Source: Pseudokineococcus marinus
GTDB taxonomy: Bacteria; Actinomycetota; Actinomycetes; Actinomycetales; Quadrisphaeraceae
NCBI RefSeq assembly: GCF_037482405.1
Contig: NZ_JBBHZZ010000004.1
Location: 62,001-126,000 of the forward strand
Direction: 5' to 3'
Length of the DNA stretch: 64,000 bases
Shown: piece after piece, positions 8,169 through 16,678 of the stretch
Numbering within the stretch: position 1 is the stretch's first letter
Layout: each line of letters starts with the position of its first letter
Notes under the pieces: model-generated
What the model saw: the letters and a program-made list of their open reading frames with translations, nothing else
What the model was told of the DNA's origin: nothing
Databases searched by the model: none
Position numbers and translations under genes: made by a program

Positions 8169-8594
8169 TCAGCGGCGGGGGCGCGAGCGGCGGGCGCCGA
8201 CGAGGTGGTCGAGGCTCGCCCGGCCGGGGCCGGCGCCGAGGAGGGCGAGGGCGGCCGCCGCGACGACGCCGACGAGCTCCCAGCCGCCGCCGTCGACGAG
8301 GACGCCGTTGCCCCGGTGCACGAGCCAGAAGGCGCCCGCCATGTCCACGAGCACGAGCACCGAGACGAGCGTCGTCGCCGCGCCGAGGACGAGCAGCAGC
8401 CCGCCGAGCAGCTCGACGACGCTGACGGCCACGGCGGCCACCTCGGGGGCGGGCACGCCGAGGGAGCCGAGGAAGCCCGCGGTGCCCTGCACGCCCTGGT
8501 CGACGAGCTTGTCCCACCCGTGGACGGCGAGGACGACGCCGACGAGGAGGCGGGCCAGGAGGAGGGCGAGGTCGCGGACCGGCTCGGGCAGCAC
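8169..8594 (-). CDS. DoxX family membrane protein
   Basis: 141 aa with four membrane helices. The N-terminal LLLARLLVGVVLAVHGWDKL is the DoxX signature (an R...G...HG.dKl pattern in helix 1). Some DoxX proteins act with a thiosulfate:quinone oxidoreductase or with SodA/SseA in oxidative stress; no such partner is next to it here. The GTG start at 8594 is preceded by TAGGGT six bases upstream. The radical SAM gene follows on the same strand after 80 bp. Confidence 0.88.
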   Translation of the reverse strand: MLPEPVRDLALLLARLLVGVVLAVHGWDKLVDQGVQGTAGFLGSLGVPAPEVAAVAVSVVELLGGLLLVLGAATTLVSVLVLVDMAGAFWLVHRGNGVLVDGGGWELVGVVAAAALALLGAGPGRASLDHLVGARRSRPRR

Positions 8595-8600
8595 GCCACC

Positions 8601-8606
8601 ACCCTA
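8601..8606 (-). promoter_or_regulatory. -10 hexamer of doxX gene (leaderless start)
   Basis: TAGGGT on the minus strand, six bases before the GTG at 8594. Confidence 0.55.
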
Positions 8607-8734
8607 GCGGGCGTGTGCGTGAACGCTCAACGAGTGGTAGGCCTGGGGCTGCGACGCCGCACGGCGGGGTGACCGCCCCGCCCGGCGTCGCGGACGGCGC
8701 CGACCCGCGGCGCCCTCGTGGAGGAGGAGCAGCG

Positions 8735-9490
8735 ATGGCCCAGTACGACGTCCGAGACAGGTCCGCGGTCGTGACGGGCGGGGGCTCCGGCATCGGCCGG
8801 GCCGTGGCCCTCGGCCTGGCCCGCAGCGGGGCGTCGGTCCTCGTGGCCGACCTCGACGAGCGGGGGGCGCGTTCGGTCGCCGCCGAGATCACCGGCGCCG
8901 GCGGCACCGCGCGCCCCTTCACGGTCGACGTGACCGACGCCGCCCGCGTCGCCGAGATGGTCGCGGCGGCGCAGGAGATGGCGCCCCTGCGGGTCGCGGT
9001 GAACAACGCCGGCATCGGCGGCCCGACGGCGACGACCGCCGACTACCCCGCGGACGCCTGGCGCCGCGTCATCGACGTCAACCTCGTGTCGGTCTTCACG
9101 TGCCTGCAGGCCGAGATCCCCGTCATGGCGGAGAACGGCGGCGGGTCGATCATCAACATGGCCTCCGTCCTCGGCAGCGTGGGCTTCGCCGGCTCCAGCG
9201 CCTACGTCGCCGCCAAGCACGCCGTCGTCGGGCTGACGAAGTCCGCCGCCTGGGAGCACGCCGACCAGGGTGTGCGCGTCAACGCCGTGGGGCCCGCCTT
9301 CATCGCGACGCCGCTCGTCGAGGCCTCGCTCGACGAGCGCTCCCGGACGGCCCTCGGCGCCGCCCACGCCGTCGGCCGCCTCGGCACCCCCGAGGAGGTC
9401 GCCGGCCTCGTGGCCTTCCTCGCCAGCGACGACGCCGCCTTCATCACCGGCAGCTACCACCTCGTCGACGGCGGGTACTCCGCCCGCTGA
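8735..9490 (+). CDS. SDR family NAD(P)-dependent oxidoreductase
   Basis: 251-aa classical short-chain dehydrogenase. Cofactor motif TGGGSGIGRA (residues 14-23), NNAG at about 87-90, catalytic Ser-Tyr-Lys with Y-x3-K in SSAYVAAKHAV, and a C-terminal GSYHLVDGGYSAR typical of FabG-like members. Asp after beta-strand 2 (ADLDERG) favours NAD(H). The start is the ATG at 8735 behind GGAGGAGGAG. Its substrate is not evident; the gene stands alone between a divergent DoxX gene and the convergent oligopeptidase. Confidence 0.92.
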   Translation: MAQYDVRDRSAVVTGGGSGIGRAVALGLARSGASVLVADLDERGARSVAAEITGAGGTARPFTVDVTDAARVAEMVAAAQEMAPLRVAVNNAGIGGPTATTADYPADAWRRVIDVNLVSVFTCLQAEIPVMAENGGGSIINMASVLGSVGFAGSSAYVAAKHAVVGLTKSAAWEHADQGVRVNAVGPAFIATPLVEASLDERSRTALGAAHAVGRLGTPEEVAGLVAFLASDDAAFITGSYHLVDGGYSAR

Positions 9491-9497
9491 CGCCCCA

Positions 9498-9533
9498 CCC
9501 GTCCGGCACGGGCGCCGGGCAGCGGTGGACCCC
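9498..9533. repeat. Intergenic repeat module 1 (copy at 41015-41050)
   Basis: CCCGTCCGGCACGGGCGC (9498-9515), nine bases, then GGTGGACCC (9525-9533). The same two blocks with the same spacing occur at 41015-41050. Confidence 0.6.
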
Positions 9534-9565
9534 CGACGCGGTCAGGCGCGCCGTGGGTCCACCGC
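9522..9565. terminator. Bidirectional terminator, 11-bp stem
   Basis: GCGGTGGACCC (9522-9532) pairs perfectly with GGGTCCACCGC (9555-9565) between convergent ends at 9490 and 9588. The surrounding 52 bases (9519-9570) match 45360-45411 at 41 positions, so this is a repeated element. No T-tract. Confidence 0.75.
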
Positions 9566-9587
9566 CGGGGTTCCGACGCCGGGGGCC

Positions 9588-11774
9588 TCAGAGAGGCGGC
9601 AGCGGCTCCGCCGGCGCGCCCAGGACGTCGAGCACCCACGCGTACTCGAAGGCGCGCTCCTCCCAGCTCTTGTAGCGCCCGGAGGCGCCGCCGTGCCCGG
9701 CGTCCATCTCGGTGCGCAGCAGCACCGGCCGCGAACCCGTGCCGACCTCGCGCAGCCGCGCCACCCACTTCGCCGGCTCGACGTAGAGCACGCGCGTGTC
9801 GTTGAGGCTCGTCATCGCGAGCACCGCCGGGTGGTCGACGGCGGCGACGTTCTCGTACGGCGAGTACGCCTTCATGTACGCGTAGACCTCCGGGTCCTCG
9901 AGCGGGTTGCCCCACTCGTCCCACTCGGTGACCGTCAGCGGCAGCGAGGGGTCGAGGATCGACGTCAGCGGGTCGACGAAGGGCACCTGCGCGAGGACCC
10001 CGGCGAAGGCCTCGGGCGCCAGGTTGAGCGCCGCGCCCATGAGCAGGCCGCCGGCCGACCCGCCCATCGCGACGGTCCGCTCCGGCGTCGTCCAGCCCTG
10101 CTCCACGAGCGCCGCCGCGGACGCCGTGAAGTCGGTGAAGGTGTTCGTCTTCCGCAGCTCCTTGCCGTCGTCGTACCAGTGCCGACCCATCTCGCCGCCG
10201 CCCCGCACGTGGGCGACGGCGAAGACGACGCCGCGGTCGAGGAGCGAGAGCCGCGAGATCGAGAAGGACGGGTCCATGCTCGCCTCGTAGGACCCGTAGC
10301 CGTAGAGCACGGCGGGCGCCGGCTCGCCGCGCTCGACGGCGGCGGCGACGTCCCGGCGCGCGACCACGGAGACGGGCACGCGGACGCCGTCGGGCGCCGT
10401 GGCCCACGTGCGGCGCTGGACGTAGTCCTCGGACGCGTACCCGCCGAGCACGGGCGTCTCGCGGCGGAGCACCTGCTCACCCGTCGCGACGTCGAGGTCG
10501 AAGACCCGCGGCGGCGTGACGAAGGACGTGCGCACGAGGCGCAGGAGGGGCTGGTCGAAGGCCCGGTTGCCGCCGAGCCCGACGCTGAAGAGCTCCTCGT
10601 CGACCTCGACCTCCCGCGGCTCCCCGATCGCCTCGGGCGTCAGCGGCGCGACGGCGAGGCGCGGCAGGACGTCGCGGCGGTAGGCCAGGGCGACGAAGTC
10701 CGCGAAGGGGGCGACGCCCTCGAGCCGGGTGCCGGGCACGTGCGGCAGCACCGTCTCCCAGCGCTCCGGCGACGGGTCGTCCACGTCGACGACCGCGAGC
10801 TGGAAGTCCTCGGCGCCGCCGTCGTTGTGGAGCACGAGGAAGCGGTCGCGCACCGAGCCGTCCGGCTGGGGCAGGGCGACGTGCTCGACGTCGTACTCCA
10901 CGCCCGCCCGGCGCGGCGCCACGACCCGCAGCCCGGCGCCGGGGTCGAGGGTGTCGAGCACGTGGGTCTCGCTCGTCGTCTTGGCCGCGCTCTCGACGAC
11001 GAGGTAGCGGCGGCTGCGCGTGCGCCCGACGCCGACCCAGAAGCGCTCGTCGTCCTCGCGGAAGAGGACGTCGTCGTCCGACGCGGGGGTGCCCACGCGG
11101 TGCCGGCGCACCTCGTGGGGACGCCAGGCGTCGTCGACGACCGTGTAGTGGACGACGGCCGAGTCGGCCGACCAGGTGGCCCCGTAGAAGGCCCCCGGCA
11201 CCTCGTCGGGGAGGTCCTCGCCGCTCGCGAGGTCGCGGACCCGGAGCGTGTACCGCTCGTCGCCGGTCGTGTCGCTCGACCAGGCGAGCCGGGCCCCGTC
11301 GGGGCTGACGGACGCGGCGCCGAGGGAGAAGAAGTCGTGGCCCTCCGCCTCGATGTTGGCGTCGAGCAGCACCTGCTCACCGGGCAGGGCGCCGTCGGGG
11401 CCGGCGGCGGGCGGGTCCCAGCTGTCGGCGTCGGCCACCGGGGCCCGGCAGGAGAGCCCGTACTGCTGGCCCTCGACCGTGCGCCCGTAGTACCACCAGT
11501 CGCCCTCGCGGCTCGGCACGGAGAGGTCCGTCTCCTGCGTGCGCGCCTTGATCTCGCCGAAGACGGCGGCCCGCAGCCCCTCCTGGCCGGCCGTGACGGC
11601 GCGGGTGTGGGCGTTCTCCGCCTCGAGGTGCGCGCGCACCTCCGGGTCGTCCTTGGCGCGCAGCCACTCGTACGGGTCCTCGACGACGTCGCCGTGGTGC
11701 TCGCGGCGCACGGGGCGGCGCGCGGCGACGGGCGGGCCGGACGAGCCGTCGGCGGGGGCTTCGGAGGTGCTCAT
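9588..11774 (-). CDS. ptrB: Oligopeptidase B (S9A serine peptidase)
   Basis: 728 aa, close to the usual 690-730 of the family. An N-terminal beta-propeller is followed by an alpha/beta-hydrolase domain with Ser573 in MGGSAGG, Asp659 in SLNDTRV and His694 in DAGHGGASGRYK, all placed as in oligopeptidase B. It should cleave after Arg/Lys in short peptides in the cytosol. The N-terminal EDPYEWLR is characteristic of prolyl oligopeptidase-like enzymes. The ATG at 11774 is preceded by TACGGT six bases upstream; the frame is open further upstream without conserved sequence. Confidence 0.95.
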   Translation of the reverse strand: MSTSEAPADGSSGPPVAARRPVRREHHGDVVEDPYEWLRAKDDPEVRAHLEAENAHTRAVTAGQEGLRAAVFGEIKARTQETDLSVPSREGDWWYYGRTVEGQQYGLSCRAPVADADSWDPPAAGPDGALPGEQVLLDANIEAEGHDFFSLGAASVSPDGARLAWSSDTTGDERYTLRVRDLASGEDLPDEVPGAFYGATWSADSAVVHYTVVDDAWRPHEVRRHRVGTPASDDDVLFREDDERFWVGVGRTRSRRYLVVESAAKTTSETHVLDTLDPGAGLRVVAPRRAGVEYDVEHVALPQPDGSVRDRFLVLHNDGGAEDFQLAVVDVDDPSPERWETVLPHVPGTRLEGVAPFADFVALAYRRDVLPRLAVAPLTPEAIGEPREVEVDEELFSVGLGGNRAFDQPLLRLVRTSFVTPPRVFDLDVATGEQVLRRETPVLGGYASEDYVQRRTWATAPDGVRVPVSVVARRDVAAAVERGEPAPAVLYGYGSYEASMDPSFSISRLSLLDRGVVFAVAHVRGGGEMGRHWYDDGKELRKTNTFTDFTASAAALVEQGWTTPERTVAMGGSAGGLLMGAALNLAPEAFAGVLAQVPFVDPLTSILDPSLPLTVTEWDEWGNPLEDPEVYAYMKAYSPYENVAAVDHPAVLAMTSLNDTRVLYVEPAKWVARLREVGTGSRPVLLRTEMDAGHGGASGRYKSWEERAFEYAWVLDVLGAPAEPLPPL

Positions 11775-11780
11775 GCCGCG

Positions 11781-11786
11781 ACCGTA
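11781..11786 (-). promoter_or_regulatory. -10 hexamer of oligopeptidase B gene (leaderless start)
   Basis: TACGGT on the minus strand, six bases before the ATG at 11774. Confidence 0.55.
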
Positions 11787-11794
11787 GGCGGCGC

Positions 11795-12337
11795 TCAGCC
11801 CTGCCGGCTCGCCGGGCCTCGGCGCGGGGGACGGGCGAGGGGCCCCGGCGCGTGGTGCTCGGCGCCGCGCTGGGCGGGGGGTCCCGCGGTGCGCAGGCAG
11901 GCCCAGACGTGCTTGCGACCGTCCTCGACGTACCAGCCGCGGTGGCTGGCGAGCATGGCCACGAGCGGCAGGCCGTGCCCGCCGAGACCGGGCGAGCGGT
12001 CGTGCTCGGGGGTGGGCGGCGAGTCGACGTCGGGGTCCGCCACGTCGAGCAGGCACGACATCCCGTCCGCGACCACCGACACCTGGGCGGGCGGACGGGC
12101 GTGGCGCAGGGCGTTGGTGACGAGCTCGCTGAGGAGGAGCGCCAGGGTGTCGGGCAGGCTGATGGAGCCCTGCCACCCCTCACCGGCCGAGGGGAGCTCG
12201 GCCGCGTGCGCGGCGAGCTCCCGGCGGGCGCTCGTGAGGTCGGTGGCGGTCTCGACGACCCAGGTGCCGATCAGGCGGCCCTCGACGTCGGGGCGCCGCC
12301 GGGGCCAGACGGTGCTGCCGCCCACCGTCCACCCCAC
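11795..12337 (-). CDS. RsbW-like ATP-binding anti-sigma/regulatory kinase
   Basis: 180-aa GHKL ATPase of the HATPase_c_2 group, used as anti-sigma kinases in partner-switching systems. The N-box is LLLSELVTNALRHA (Glu and Asn), the G1 box follows as DVADPDVDSP, and the G2 box is GLGGHGLPLVAML. The C-terminal tail after VWACLRT is low-complexity. No sigma factor is adjacent. A STAS antagonist lies 5 kb away (17272-17613), a possible partner but unproven. The GTG at 12337 has no clear ribosome site, and a GTG five codons downstream is also possible. Confidence 0.8.
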   Translation of the reverse strand: MGWTVGGSTVWPRRRPDVEGRLIGTWVVETATDLTSARRELAAHAAELPSAGEGWQGSISLPDTLALLLSELVTNALRHARPPAQVSVVADGMSCLLDVADPDVDSPPTPEHDRSPGLGGHGLPLVAMLASHRGWYVEDGRKHVWACLRTAGPPAQRGAEHHAPGPLARPPRRGPASRQG

Positions 12338-12477
12338 CCTCGACCACCACGGTCATCGTCACCGGCGCTCGTCGTCGCCCCTGCCCGTCCCACGGTAGGT
12401 GCGACCTCCGCTCGGCGCGCGCCCGGTCCGGGCCCGTGTCTCCCCGCACGCGGGAGTGCCCGGCTCGGGACACCCCG

Positions 12478-13836
12478 TCAGGCGCCGCGGGCGGCGGCGT
12501 CCACACGAGACGACGCGGCGGCGAGCAGCGAGGCCCACCGCGGGTCCTCGCGCAGCGGTGCCGAGACGGCGAGGACGCGGTCGCGGGTCGCCAGCACGGC
12601 GGTGAGGTGGTCGGGGTCCCGGCGCACGGCCGCGGCGACGTCGGCGAGCAGGTGGAGCAGCGCGGAGACGACCATGGGGTCGCCCGCGCCGTAGACCGCC
12701 GGCTGGCCCACGACGACGTCGAGCACCTCCGCCACGCCGTCGCGCCGCAGCACGACGCGCACGACGCCGTCGTCGTCGCGCACGAGGGCGTCGCCCACGC
12801 CGTGCGCGAGGGCCTCCGGCACCGCGGCGCGCAGGTGGGTGATGGCGTGGACCGCGGTCGTCGGGTCGTTGAGGGAGGACGAGACGGCGCGCATCGCCAC
12901 GTCGGCCAGCTGCCGCAGGCCGAAGGTGGGGTCCTGGTCGGCCGCCCGCTCCTCCCCCACCGCGACGGCGTGGCGGACCGCGCCCTCGACCTCCGCGTCG
13001 TGGGAGCCGGCCCCCGACGACCGGCCGCCGACCCCCTCCGCGGCGTCGCGGGGCAGGAGCCGCGCGAGCAGCGTGCCCGGCACGGCGACGGCGCCGGGCG
13101 TGGCCCGGACGTCGACGACGGCGTCGTGCTCGCGGGCCAGCTCGACGAGCGCGCCCTCGTCGACCGACGTCACGAAGCCGGTGCGCTCGGAGGTGACGGC
13201 GAGGCCGTCCTCGCGCCCCTGCAGGGAGGCGGGCACCCGCTCCGCGGGCCGGCTGCGGGACAGGACGCCGCTGGCCTCGGCGTGGACGTCGACGAGGATC
13301 GGCTCGATGCGGATCTTGCGGGACAGGTGGGCGAGGAAGACGACGAGCGTGACGACGCCGACGAGCGCGAGGAGCACCGCGAGGGTCACCGAGAGGCGGG
13401 GCACGAACTCGGCGGTGGAGTCGTCCGAGTCGCGCACCGTTCGCAGCACCACGAGGCAGTAGGCGAAGGAGCCGAGGAAGACGCCGAGCGTCACCTGCAC
13501 CGCCCGGTCGCTGGCGAAGGTGCGCAGCAGGCGCGGGGAGTACTGGCTGCTCGCCAGCTGGAGCGTCACCACGGTGAGGGAGAACGTCAGCGAGCTGACG
13601 GTCATGAAGGCGCTGGCGATCGTCTTGAGGACGTCACGCGCGGCCGAGGAGCCTCCCCCGAAGACGACCGTCTCGACGAAGACGGGCAGGTCCCCGTCGA
13701 GGGCCTCGTCGAGCAGCGGCAGCAGCACGCCCGCGACCGTCGCCAGCACGACGAAGGTCACGGGCAGCGGCCAGAGGCTCGCCCGCGCCGTCTCGGCGAG
13801 CGTGCTCAGCGACCGCCGCCCGGGGAGGCCGGACAC
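12478..13836 (-). CDS. DUF2254 membrane protein
   Basis: 452 aa. Four membrane helices in the first half (about residues 23-42, 65-90, 110-130, 148-170), including FMTVSSLTFSLTVVTLQLAS and the QYSPRLLRTF segment that mark DUF2254. A soluble C-terminal half follows with LADVAMRAVSSSLNDPTTA, the other conserved block. The role is unknown; the fold suggests a channel or a membrane stress protein. The start GTG directly abuts the stop of the YihY gene (TAG-GTG), so the two are coupled. Confidence 0.87.
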   Translation of the reverse strand: MSGLPGRRSLSTLAETARASLWPLPVTFVVLATVAGVLLPLLDEALDGDLPVFVETVVFGGGSSAARDVLKTIASAFMTVSSLTFSLTVVTLQLASSQYSPRLLRTFASDRAVQVTLGVFLGSFAYCLVVLRTVRDSDDSTAEFVPRLSVTLAVLLALVGVVTLVVFLAHLSRKIRIEPILVDVHAEASGVLSRSRPAERVPASLQGREDGLAVTSERTGFVTSVDEGALVELAREHDAVVDVRATPGAVAVPGTLLARLLPRDAAEGVGGRSSGAGSHDAEVEGAVRHAVAVGEERAADQDPTFGLRQLADVAMRAVSSSLNDPTTAVHAITHLRAAVPEALAHGVGDALVRDDDGVVRVVLRRDGVAEVLDVVVGQPAVYGAGDPMVVSALLHLLADVAAAVRRDPDHLTAVLATRDRVLAVSAPLREDPRWASLLAAASSRVDAAARGA

Positions 13837-14958
13837 CTACCGCCCCTCGCGGACGCCCTCGCGGCGCTCCCGCTCCTCCCGCTCCGCCTGCTCGGCGCGG
13901 GACTCGCCGCCGTTGCGGAGGCGCAGCTGGTACCCCTCGTCGACGGCCTCGCGCATCTTCGCGTCCTTCTTGTCGCTCGCCCGGGTGTCGCGCGGCGGCA
14001 GCTGGACGGTGTCCTCCGCCGGCAGGCCGGCCTGGAGCTCGCGGCCGCGCTCGACCTCGGCGTCGATCTCAGCGCCCAGGAGGAGGGCGATGTTCGTGAT
14101 CCACAGCCAGAGCAGGAAGATGACGACGCCCGCGAGCGCGCCGTAGGTCGCGCTGTAGCTGTCGCTGTTCACCACGTAGAGCGCGAAGGCGACCGACGCG
14201 AGCAGCCACACGGCGATGGCGACGAGCGCGCCGAGGCTCATCCAGCGGAACTTCGGCTGCTGGACGTTCGGGGTCGCGTAGTAGAGCACCGCCACGATGA
14301 CGACGACGATCGCGAGCAGCACCGGCCACTTCGCGATCGACCAGACGGTGACGGCCGTCCCGCCGAGCCCGACGACGTCGCCGATCGCCTGGGCGACCGG
14401 CCCGCTGACGACGAGGATGACGAGCGCCACGGCGATGAGGACGAGCGCGCCGAGGGTGAGCAGGTACTGGACCGGCTTGAGCTTCCAGACCGGCCGGCCC
14501 TCGTCGACCTCGTAGATGCGGTTCATCGCGCGGGAGAAGGCGCCGACGTACTTCGACGCCGAGTACACGGCGCCGAGGATGCCGATGACGACGCCGAGGC
14601 TGGCGCCGGTGGTGCTCTGGTTGCTGATGAACTGGTCGATGAAGCTGTTGACGGGCCCGGAGACGTCCGAGCTGGGCGACAGCGTGCTGACGATCTGCGT
14701 GATGCCGTCCGAGACCGCCTGGCTCTGCCCGAAGAGCCCGAGCAGCGACACCAGCGCGATGAGCGCCGGGAAGAGCGCCAGCACGGAGAAGTAGACGAGC
14801 GCCGCCGCGAGGTCGGTCACCTGGTCCTTGGAGAACTCCCGCAGCGCGCGCTTGACGATGTAGCCGGCGGTGGGCTTCGCCAGGTCGTCGGGGCTGTCGG
14901 GCTTGCGCCCGTCGTCCGGGTGCGGCGCGTCCTGCGCCTTGGCGCTGGTCTGCGACAT
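13837..14958 (-). CDS. YihY/BrkB family inner membrane protein
   Basis: 373 aa with six membrane helices. Family blocks: DLAAALVYFSVLALFPALIA near the N-terminus, then AVYSASKYVGAFSRAMNRIY, and the C-terminal LLWLWITNIALLLGAEIDAE. Members were once annotated as RNase BN and later as transport or envelope proteins; the function is open. The charged tail (residues about 310-373, rich in Glu and Arg) should be cytosolic. The start is the ATG at 14958. The gene is followed without spacing by the DUF2254 gene, forming a two-gene membrane operon. Confidence 0.9.
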   Translation of the reverse strand: MSQTSAKAQDAPHPDDGRKPDSPDDLAKPTAGYIVKRALREFSKDQVTDLAAALVYFSVLALFPALIALVSLLGLFGQSQAVSDGITQIVSTLSPSSDVSGPVNSFIDQFISNQSTTGASLGVVIGILGAVYSASKYVGAFSRAMNRIYEVDEGRPVWKLKPVQYLLTLGALVLIAVALVILVVSGPVAQAIGDVVGLGGTAVTVWSIAKWPVLLAIVVVIVAVLYYATPNVQQPKFRWMSLGALVAIAVWLLASVAFALYVVNSDSYSATYGALAGVVIFLLWLWITNIALLLGAEIDAEVERGRELQAGLPAEDTVQLPPRDTRASDKKDAKMREAVDEGYQLRLRNGGESRAEQAEREERERREGVREGR

Positions 14959-15160
14959 GGTCCTGGCCTCCGGGTGGGCGCGTGCGACAACGGGGCCCCT
15001 GGCTGGACCGCGTCACAGCCTGGCCCTCCTCGGGCGGGGGCGCGATCGGGGACGGACGGCCGACGGTTACACCTCACCCCCGTCGACCTCACCCCGCCGA
15101 CCGCGCGACCACGTCCGCCGGGCGCTCAAGGCGGAGCCGTCGCGTGCCGAGGACCACCCC

Positions 15161-16678
15161 GTGAGCGCCCCGACCAGCCCCGCCCCGCGGGCGGCGACCG
15201 CCCTCCGGCGGGTCGCGGCCCTCCTCCGCCTCCGGCCGCTCCGCGCGGCACGGGCCGGCGCCGGACCCAGCCGCTCCCCCTCCCGCGCCGGCGGCCCCGC
15301 CGTCGTGACGGCGCCCGACCGCGACGCGCTGCACCGCCTGCTCACCGGCCTCCTGCTGGAGCACCCCGGCGAGCCGATGGCCCTGCTCCTCGTCGGCCTC
15401 CTCCCCGCGGACGGCCGCGACGGCGTCGGGGACGGCTCCGAGGACCTCCTGCGCGCCGTGGTCGGCCGCGCCGCGGACGCCGTGCGCGACCGCGACGTCG
15501 TCGTCCGCCTCCCCGGCGGCCGGCTGGCCGTGCTCGTCGTCGGCGGCACCGCGAGCAGCGCCCGTCGGGTCGGCGAGCGCGTGCACGCGGCCCTGCAGGC
15601 GGGCGTCGTGGTCGGCGGGGCCCTCGTCGACGTCGACGCCAGCGTCGGCGCCGGCGGGTACCGCGCGGGCGCGACGGCGCCGACGGGCCCTCGCCCCACC
15701 CCCGCCGAGGCGGCGGCGCGCTGCGCCGACCGCCTGCTCGCCGAGGTGGACGCGGCCCTCGAGGTGGCGCGCAGCGCGGGCACGGGCGTCGCGGTCGTCG
15801 ACCCCGGCGAGCGCGAGGGCGCCCGCCTCGCGGACCTCGCCCGGCTCGGGACCGACCTGCGACGCGCGCTCGCGGCGGAGGAGGACGGCCGCCCGGCCTC
15901 CGAGGCCCTCCGGCTGCGGTGGCAGCCGCGCTTCGACGTCCGCGCCGGTCGCTGGACGACGGCGACGGCCCGGCTGGTCTGGGCGGACGACGCCCGGGCT
16001 CCGCGCGACCTCGCCGCCGGGACGGCGCTCGCCCCCGACCTGCTGCAGCTCGAGCTGCGCCGCGCCCTGCGCGCTGTCGTCGCCTGGCACGCGGACGGCG
16101 TCCGGGTCCAGGCAGCCGTCCGCGTCCCCGGCGAGGCCCTCGGCCGCCCGGGCCTCGTCGACCTCGTGGCCGGCGCCCTCGAGGAGGCCGGGGCCGCCCC
16201 GGGGAGCCTGCGCCTGCTCGTGGACGACGACGACGTGGCCGCCGACCCCTCGGCGGCGGCGGTGGCGCTCGCCCGCCTGTCCGTCCTCGGGGTCCCGACG
16301 TCGGTGACGGGCCTCGGCGCCAGCCGGTCGTCCGTCGCGGCGCTCGGCGCCCTGCCCGTGGACGAGCTCGTCGTCGACGCCCGGCTCGTGGCCTCCCTGC
16401 GCTCCGGGCGCGAGGGCGACGCCCGGCTCGTGCGCGCCGTCGTCGGGCTCGGCCACGGCCTCGGCCTGCGCGTCGTCGCCGCGGGCGTCGACGACGCGAC
16501 CACCCACCGCGCCGCCGTCGCCCTGGGCTGCGACGCGGTCGAGGGCGAGCACGTGGGTCCCGTCGCGGGCCGCGCGGACGTGGCCGGCCTCGTGCTGCGC
16601 GGCGAGGGCGGAGACCTGCTGGCCCCCTCGCGCCGCCCGGTGCTGCCCGCGCCCCGTCGCGCGCCCGGGCGCCCCTGA
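15161..16678 (+). CDS. Degenerate GGDEF-EAL tandem protein, probably non-catalytic
   Basis: 505 aa, cytosolic, no membrane helix. Residues about 50-213 align with a GGDEF domain, but the signature is RLPGGRLAVLV (116-126) in place of RLGGDEF. Residues about 250-480 follow the order of an EAL domain: QPRFDVRAGR, then ATARLVW where EALxRW belongs, LRLLVDD for the ExTE strand, VTGLGASRSS for DDFGTGYSS, and VVAAGVDD for AEGVE. Every metal- and substrate-binding acidic residue I could place is lost, so it should neither make nor degrade c-di-GMP. A binding or scaffold role is possible. The GTG at 15161 is my choice; the frame is open upstream. A tandem-repeat array follows. Confidence 0.78.
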   Translation: MSAPTSPAPRAATALRRVAALLRLRPLRAARAGAGPSRSPSRAGGPAVVTAPDRDALHRLLTGLLLEHPGEPMALLLVGLLPADGRDGVGDGSEDLLRAVVGRAADAVRDRDVVVRLPGGRLAVLVVGGTASSARRVGERVHAALQAGVVVGGALVDVDASVGAGGYRAGATAPTGPRPTPAEAAARCADRLLAEVDAALEVARSAGTGVAVVDPGEREGARLADLARLGTDLRRALAAEEDGRPASEALRLRWQPRFDVRAGRWTTATARLVWADDARAPRDLAAGTALAPDLLQLELRRALRAVVAWHADGVRVQAAVRVPGEALGRPGLVDLVAGALEEAGAAPGSLRLLVDDDDVAADPSAAAVALARLSVLGVPTSVTGLGASRSSVAALGALPVDELVVDARLVASLRSGREGDARLVRAVVGLGHGLGLRVVAAGVDDATTHRAAVALGCDAVEGEHVGPVAGRADVAGLVLRGEGGDLLAPSRRPVLPAPRRAPGRP

